Below are positions 6,593-10,773 of a stretch of 10,773 nucleotides of DNA, piece after piece (position 1 is the stretch's first letter; each line of letters opens with the position of its first letter). Source of the stretch: UBA4923 sp964606165 (lineage in GTDB: Bacteria > Bacillota > Clostridia > Saccharofermentanales > DTU023). The translations under genes were made by a program, and so were the position numbers. The notes beneath the pieces are model-generated. The model was not told the DNA's origin and searched no databases. It was given only the letters and a program-made list of their open reading frames with translations. The stretch is from assembly GCA_964606165.1 (NCBI GenBank), contig CAZSFQ010000029.1:1-10773 (forward strand), in the 5' to 3' direction.

Positions 6593-9202
6593 TCACTTCA
6601 TTTCTTCTGTGTCCTGTTCTTCATCGTCTTCACTGACAAGGGGCTCATCGTCCAAATCCTCAGGCAGGGGCGCGCCATTGACTGTTTCGTGTTCCTCATC
6701 ATCCTCACCGCTCACGATGGACATATCGACGACCAGGCCCTGGCGGCTGCGCATCAGGGTCACACCCGATGTGTTGCGCCCCAGGACAGGGATCTCACTG
6801 GCCCTGAACCGGATAATGATTCCCAGATCGTTGATCAGGAGGACATCATCTGTGTCATTGACCTGGGCCACACCAACCAGCTTGCCGGTCCGCTTGGTGG
6901 TCCGGTAGGTGATCAGGCCCTTGCCGGCTCTGTTTTGCGGGCGGTACTCTGTCAGCTTGGACCGTTTGCCGAAGCCGTTCTCCGTGATAACCAGAAGTGT
7001 GTCTTCGGAGTCCGTAGCGATCATGCCGATGACCTCATCGTCCTTGCCCAGATTGATGCCCCGGACTCCCATGGTATTGCGGCCGGTCGCCCGGACCGAA
7101 GATTCGGGAAAGCGGATGGACATGCCCTTCCGGGTTACCAGGATAATATCGTGGTCGTCGTCGGAGAGCCTGACATTGACCAGCCGGTCATCTTCGCGCA
7201 GATTGATGGCGATCAGGCCGCGCTTATGGATGTTGGCGTAGTCGGAAAGCGCCGTCTTCTTGACCATGCCCCGGGCTGTCGCTGTAACCAGGTAGCCCCC
7301 CTGATCGAATGAATCGATCTGGATCAGGGTGCGCACCTTTTCACCGGGATCAAGATGAAGCAGGTTGACAATGGCCATACCCCGGGCCATGCGGCCCGAT
7401 TCAGGAATCTGGTAGCCTTTCAGCCGGTAGCATTTGCCGAAGTCGCTGAAGAACAAAAGGGTCTGATGGGTGGACGTGATGATGATGGTATCGACGAAAT
7501 CGTCTTCACGCGGCTGCATGGCGGTAATACCCCGCCCGCCGCGGTGCTGCGCGCTGTATACATCGACCGGCATCCGCTTGATGTAGCCGGCATGTGTCAT
7601 GGCAATGACGACCTGCTCTTCCTCGATCAGCTCCTCGTCATCGATTTCATACTCGCCGGCGGGCAGGATCTCGGTCCGGCGGTCGTCGCCGTAACGGGTG
7701 GCGATGGCCCGCAATTCCTCTTTCATGACATCGTGGAGGAGCTCGCGGTTGTCAAGAATCCGGCGGAAGCCCTCAATCTTCTCGGACAGGTCACGGTGTT
7801 CCGCCATCAGTTTTTCCCGCTCCAGACCTGAAAGGCGGCCAAGCCGCATGTCAACGACATGCTGCGCCTGTTTGTCCGACAAGTCAAAGCGGTCGCAAAG
7901 GCGCGTTTTCGCTTCTTCCTCATCTTTTGAGGACCGGATAATGGCAATCACTTCGTCGATATGGTCGATGGCCAGCTGAAGTCCTTCAACCAGATGAAGC
8001 CGTGCTTCCGCCTTTTCCAGATCGAACGTAATCCTGCGGGTGATGACCTCGCGCTGGTGACGGATGTAATGTTCCAGCATTTCTTTCAGGCTGAGCTGCT
8101 GGGGCACGTATTTCCCCTCTTCGGGGACCAGGGCCAGCATGTTGGCCCCAAAGGTATCCTGCAGCTGCGTATGACGGTAAAGCTGGTTGAGGACAACCAT
8201 GGGGGTCGCGTCGCGCCGAAGCTCAACCACAATGCGGATAGCGTCGTGGCGGTCCGACTCGTCACGCACATCAGAGATCCCCTCGATGCGCTTATCTTTG
8301 ACCAGGTCGGCAATACGCTCGATCAAACGCGCCTTGTTGACCATGTAGGGAAGCGACTGGATAATAATCCGGTAACGGTTGGTGGAGGTTTCCTCCACAT
8401 CGGCATGACCGCGTACAACAATGCGGCCCCGGCCCCGCCTGTATGCCGAGCGGGAACCGGAGATCCCCATGATCTGTCCGCCTGTCGGGAAGTCAGGCGC
8501 CGGAATAAACTCCATCAGATCGTCGGTCGTTGCCTCCGGGTCATCAATGAGATGAACGGTCGCGTCGATGACTTCGCGCAGATTGTGGGGGGGGATATTG
8601 GTCACCATGCCAACGGCGATGCCGGTTGATCCCGAAACGAGCAGGTTGGGAAAGCCGGCAGGAACCACCGTGGGTTCTTCAAAACGGTCGTCGTAGTTGG
8701 GTTGAAAGTCGACGGTGTTCTTGTTGAGATCGGCCATCATCTCCGTACCAAGCCGCGTCAGCCTGGCTTCCGTGTAACGGTAGGCGGCGGGTGGATCGCC
8801 ATCGCGTGATCCGAAGTTGCCGTGGCCGTCGATCAGGGGGTGACGCATGGAAAAATCCTGGGCCAGGCGGACCAGGGCATCGTAGACACTGGCGTCGCCA
8901 TGGGGGTGAAAACGGCCCAGGACATCACCGATGGTGGTCGCGCTCTTGCGGTGGGGCTTGTCCCAGGTGAATCCTTGCGTATACATTGAATAAAGGATTC
9001 GGCGATGGACAGGCTTGAGTCCGTCGCGCACATCGGGAAGGGCGCGGTCGGAAATCACGCTCATGGCGTAATCGATGAATGATTTTTTCATCTCTTCATC
9101 AAGATCAACGGGTATAACCAGATTGTCGGGGTTCTGGAATGCCTCATCCACGGCTGCTTCGCGCATCTTGTAATGATTACTGCTGTTTGGCTCCAACGCC
9201 AT
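6593..9202 (-). CDS. gyrA: DNA gyrase subunit A (869 aa)
   Basis: This subunit breaks and rejoins DNA so that gyrase (A2B2) can introduce negative supercoils. The breakage-reunion domain covers about residues 35-500, with the active-site tyrosine Y143 in AAYRYTEAR and the quinolone-binding segment HPHGDASVYD near 99-108. The C-terminal DNA-wrapping domain (about 530-830) contains repeated blade motifs and a gyrA box, QHRGGRG at 552-558. This box argues for GyrA rather than ParC, although its second residue is H instead of the usual R. The last 40 residues are very acidic, as in many GyrA proteins. The ATG is preceded by GGGAGGAAC (9205-9213), a strong ribosome-binding site. Alanine occupies the position of E. 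coli Ser83. gyrB is not adjacent; the gene heads an operon with pepF. Confidence 0.97.
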   Translation of the reverse strand: MALEPNSSNHYKMREAAVDEAFQNPDNLVIPVDLDEEMKKSFIDYAMSVISDRALPDVRDGLKPVHRRILYSMYTQGFTWDKPHRKSATTIGDVLGRFHPHGDASVYDALVRLAQDFSMRHPLIDGHGNFGSRDGDPPAAYRYTEARLTRLGTEMMADLNKNTVDFQPNYDDRFEEPTVVPAGFPNLLVSGSTGIAVGMVTNIPPHNLREVIDATVHLIDDPEATTDDLMEFIPAPDFPTGGQIMGISGSRSAYRRGRGRIVVRGHADVEETSTNRYRIIIQSLPYMVNKARLIERIADLVKDKRIEGISDVRDESDRHDAIRIVVELRRDATPMVVLNQLYRHTQLQDTFGANMLALVPEEGKYVPQQLSLKEMLEHYIRHQREVITRRITFDLEKAEARLHLVEGLQLAIDHIDEVIAIIRSSKDEEEAKTRLCDRFDLSDKQAQHVVDMRLGRLSGLEREKLMAEHRDLSEKIEGFRRILDNRELLHDVMKEELRAIATRYGDDRRTEILPAGEYEIDDEELIEEEQVVIAMTHAGYIKRMPVDVYSAQHRGGRGITAMQPREDDFVDTIIITSTHQTLLFFSDFGKCYRLKGYQIPESGRMARGMAIVNLLHLDPGEKVRTLIQIDSFDQGGYLVTATARGMVKKTALSDYANIHKRGLIAINLREDDRLVNVRLSDDDHDIILVTRKGMSIRFPESSVRATGRNTMGVRGINLGKDDEVIGMIATDSEDTLLVITENGFGKRSKLTEYRPQNRAGKGLITYRTTKRTGKLVGVAQVNDTDDVLLINDLGIIIRFRASEIPVLGRNTSGVTLMRSRQGLVVDMSIVSGEDDEEHETVNGAPLPEDLDDEPLVSEDDEEQDTEEMK

Positions 9203-9238
9203 TTGTTCCTCCCTGCCGGCCGGAAAATACGATCGGAA

Positions 9239-9244
9239 TATAAT
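9239..9244 (+). promoter_or_regulatory. Possible -10 element for the HD/CmpB genes
   Basis: A perfect TATAAT lies on the plus strand in the divergent spacer, about 140 bases before the HD gene start. No acceptable -35 sits 16-18 bases upstream, and there is no TG extension, so this is only a candidate. It falls within the predicted gyrA untranslated leader, so activity here would overlap gyrA transcription. Confidence 0.25.
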
Positions 9245-9271
9245 GAAATCGATGGGGTTATTACTGCCTTA

Positions 9272-9280
9272 ATTCTATCA
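9272..9280 (-). promoter_or_regulatory. Extended -10 promoter for the gyrA operon
   Basis: On the minus strand TGA-TAGAAT (9280 to 9272) forms an extended -10 (TGn followed by a five-of-six match to TATAAT). The -35 position shows no good TTGACA match, which an extended -10 can compensate. Transcription would start near 9265, giving a leader of about 60 bases before the gyrA ATG. I see no obvious operator in the leader. Confidence 0.5.
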
Positions 9281-9382
9281 TAAACAGGCATTTTCCGCCT
9301 TCTCCGGCGAGGGCGCGGATCGTGTTAAGCTGGTGAGGCATGATCGACAGAAATGCCTCACCGGCAGGTGACAGGGAGCGGG

Positions 9383-9937
9383 ATGAAGGAAAATAGTCAG
9401 ACAGGCCAGCTGGTTGTCCAAAAGCCTTGGCAAAGCAGCTGTCGAAGGAAGAAAAAGTGTTGTGACGGGGAACCTTTCACTTTGCTTCTTACCCATGCCA
9501 AGGATATCCTCTCCTCGGAAGGCATGCAAAGTGAGAAGAACTACCGCCAACACGGAGACGTGAGCTGTTATGATCATTCGCTTGCGGTCGCCTTATTGAG
9601 TGTAAGGCTGGCCAGCCTTCTTCGGATCAAACTTGACATGAGAAGCCTGATCCGGGGCGCCCTCTTGCATGACTATTTTCTCTACGACTGGCACGAAGCG
9701 GATAAGAACCATCGCTTTCACGGTTTCATTCACGCAAGGCGGGCCTTGAGGAACGCGGAGCGCGATTTTTCCCTCACGGCCATTGAGCGGGATATTATTG
9801 TCAAGCACATGTTTCCACTCAACCCCCGGCCGCCCCGTTACAAGGAAAGCCTCATCGTCATTGCGGCTGATCGCATCTGCGCCTTCCGTGAAATACTGTC
9901 GCCTGCCGTGACGCGAATAAGAAAGCGGAGAAGATGA
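9383..9937 (+). CDS. HD-domain phosphohydrolase-like protein (184 aa), partner of CmpB-family gene
   Basis: The HD fold binds metals and usually hydrolyses phosphoester bonds in nucleotides or similar substrates. The metal-binding pattern is visible: H65 in YDHSLAVA, H96-D97 in ALLHDYFLYDWHE, and D163 in AADRICA. Other conserved-looking segments are HGFIHARRAL (113-122) and KHMFPLNPRPPRYKES (141-156), typical of the HD proteins found beside CmpB-family genes in Clostridia. The N-terminus carries an unusual basic, cysteine-containing stretch (C20, C26, C27 among R/K). I chose the ATG at 9383 because GGGAG lies four bases upstream; the in-frame ATG at 9353 has no such site. There is no signal peptide, so it is cytoplasmic. 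The next gene starts six bases after the stop codon. The substrate is unknown. Confidence 0.85.
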   Translation: MKENSQTGQLVVQKPWQSSCRRKKKCCDGEPFTLLLTHAKDILSSEGMQSEKNYRQHGDVSCYDHSLAVALLSVRLASLLRIKLDMRSLIRGALLHDYFLYDWHEADKNHRFHGFIHARRALRNAERDFSLTAIERDIIVKHMFPLNPRPPRYKESLIVIAADRICAFREILSPAVTRIRKRRR

Positions 9938-9943
9938 GCAAGG

Positions 9944-10660
9944 ATGCAAATTGAAATCTGGTTCTTGTGGTTTGTTACCTACAGCGTGTTGGGATGGATC
10001 TACGAAACAACCCTTGCCTCCATCATGCGGAAGCGCTTTGTCAACCGCGGTTTTCTCAACGGCCCCTACTGCCCGATTTATGGCGGCGGCGCTCTGCTGG
10101 TCATCGCCCTGCTCAGCGATTTGCGCCACCCCCTCCTGCTCTTTCTTGCAGCTGTCCTTTTGACCGGCAGCCTGGAATACCTGACTTCCTGGGCCATGGA
10201 AAAACTCTTTCACGCGCGCTGGTGGGATTACTCGGAGAAGAAATTCAACATCAAGGGCCGTGTCTACCTGAAGGGAGTCATCGTATTCGGGGCTTTCTCC
10301 CTCATCCTGATCCGTTTCCTCCATCCGCCCGTGGCCGCCCTGACGGCGGGAATACCGGTCAATGCGCGTATTGCCATGGCTCTGGTTTTTTTCTCCCTGA
10401 TCCTTGCCGACATGGTTTACACGGTGACCAAATTTGTTGAATTTGAGAGGGTTCTGGGGGGAATGGCGGACTCCTTCGACGAGGCCGTTCAATCAGTCAA
10501 GACACTCTATGAGAAGGCCAATTCAGCCTATGTCGTGACCTTTCAGCGGGTCAACTCCCAGGCGCGCCGGATGATTCTCTCCTTCCCCAAATTGACCTCC
10601 ACCCGCTATAACGAAAACCTGAAGAAACTGAAGGCGCTTATCAGGCATGAGGGAAAATAG
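9944..10660 (+). CDS. CmpB-family integral membrane protein (PF06541, 'putative ABC-transporter type IV'), 238 aa
   Basis: The N-terminal half carries the family hallmarks: an opening helix with YSVLGWIYET (13-22), then RGFLNGPYCPIYGGGALLVI (about 34-53), then LEYLTSWAMEKLF and RWWDYSEKKFNIKGRVYLKG (about 94-111) between helices. About five membrane segments are visible, the last near residues 140-165. They are followed by a charged, probably cytoplasmic C-terminal tail of about 70 residues that is likely helical. The family is labelled as ABC-transporter-like, but no ATPase is adjacent and I see no transport motif, so the name is not evidence of transport. A purine-rich site (GGAGAAG, 9927-9933) inside the end of the HD gene suggests coupled translation. 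The pair is probably functional as a unit. Confidence 0.88.
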   Translation: MQIEIWFLWFVTYSVLGWIYETTLASIMRKRFVNRGFLNGPYCPIYGGGALLVIALLSDLRHPLLLFLAAVLLTGSLEYLTSWAMEKLFHARWWDYSEKKFNIKGRVYLKGVIVFGAFSLILIRFLHPPVAALTAGIPVNARIAMALVFFSLILADMVYTVTKFVEFERVLGGMADSFDEAVQSVKTLYEKANSAYVVTFQRVNSQARRMILSFPKLTSTRYNENLKKLKALIRHEGK

Positions 10661-10677
10661 CCGGGGAAGCTGTCTCC

Positions 10678-10773
10678 CTACAGTGGCGCCTTTTTGATGA
10701 CGGCCATCCGTCTGGGGTAGGAAGAAGGTGTCGGGCCGGTTTTCTTGATCAGGACCAGGGAACGCGGCTTATC
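10678..10773 (-). CDS. rsmG: C-terminal end of a 16S rRNA (guanine527-N7)-methyltransferase-like protein, partial
   Basis: The last 31 codons before a TAG stop (10678-10680) are visible and the gene runs off the right edge. The peptide includes RSLVLIKKTGPTPSSYPRR and ends KKAPL. It matches the end of Gram-positive RsmG proteins, which have the form R-x-L-x-x-I-x-K-x(3)-T-P-x-x-Y-P-R then K-x-P. RsmG methylates G527 of 16S rRNA, and its loss gives low-level streptomycin resistance in other bacteria. The catalytic domain is outside the window, so the call rests on the tail alone. It converges with the CmpB-family gene, with only 17 bases between the two stop codons and no visible terminator. 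Confidence 0.7.
   Translation of the reverse strand, partial: DKPRSLVLIKKTGPTPSSYPRRMAVIKKAPL

Noticed and set aside
6533..8629. Several plus-strand open frames of 90-259 codons across gyrA
   Set aside because: All are shadows of the gyrA reading frame, mostly opposite its conserved domains, with no start signals.
6593..9202. ParC (topoisomerase IV) as an alternative identity for the gyrA gene
   Set aside because: A near-intact gyrA box and an acidic C-terminal tail favour gyrase A; ParC usually lacks the box.
9353..9382. Upstream ATG for the HD gene, adding ten residues
   Set aside because: No ribosome-binding site precedes 9353, whereas GGGAG lies just before the ATG at 9383, so the shorter form was chosen.
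9593..10492. Minus-strand open frame of 299 codons across the HD and CmpB genes
   Set aside because: It spans two well-supported genes in antisense, has no ribosome-binding site, and its protein is low in hydrophobic structure with no family resemblance.
1..10773. CRISPR arrays, tRNA genes, insertion sequences, toxin-antitoxin or phage genes
   Set aside because: I looked for regularly spaced repeats, cloverleaf-like segments, transposase motifs and small paired genes and found none; gene content is housekeeping plus one transporter.

Overview
The window looks like a chromosomal, probably origin-proximal, segment of a Gram-positive anaerobe of the Clostridia (Bacillota). The reasons are an rRNA-operon promoter and leader of the Bacillota type at the left edge, an oligoendopeptidase F, a CmpB-type membrane protein paired with an HD phosphohydrolase (a pair I know from Clostridia), and the 3' end of an rsmG-like gene at the right edge. 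By eye the base composition is moderately GC-rich (a little over half G+C). I cannot assign a genus.

Left end (1-576): on the minus strand there is a strong sigma-A promoter (TTGACA-17-TATTCT) and a leader carrying the CTTGAAAATTGAACAG motif found just upstream of 16S rRNA. An rRNA operon should therefore begin just off the left edge and be transcribed leftwards. On the plus strand a second promoter-like site (TTGCAT-17-TATAAA) is followed, with no convincing gene, by a hairpin terminator, which suggests a short untranslated transcript or an attenuated leader. No convincing gene lies in 338-576.

Plus-strand transporter (577-4365): a 1034-residue permease with two FtsX-type modules is followed 12 bases later by a MacB/LolD-like ATPase. 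Together they form a two-gene ABC exporter or mechanotransmission-type system of unknown substrate.

Minus-strand operon (9280 down to about 4471): an extended -10 promoter, then gyrA, pepF, and a 59-codon single-helix membrane protein gene overlapping the pepF stop codon as TAATG. It ends in a strong hairpin terminator that lies between this operon and the convergent transporter genes and may serve both. gyrB is not next to gyrA in this window.

Right end (9383-10773): divergent from gyrA, a 184-residue HD-domain protein and a CmpB-family (PF06541) membrane protein form a tight plus-strand pair. They converge on the last 31 codons of a minus-strand rsmG-like gene that continues beyond the window.

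Most of the window is housekeeping. The parts least explained by known biology are the HD/CmpB pair, the coupled small membrane protein behind pepF, the promoter-terminator unit without a gene at 134-337, and the double-FtsX exporter. I found no phage, transposase, CRISPR, toxin-antitoxin or defence genes.
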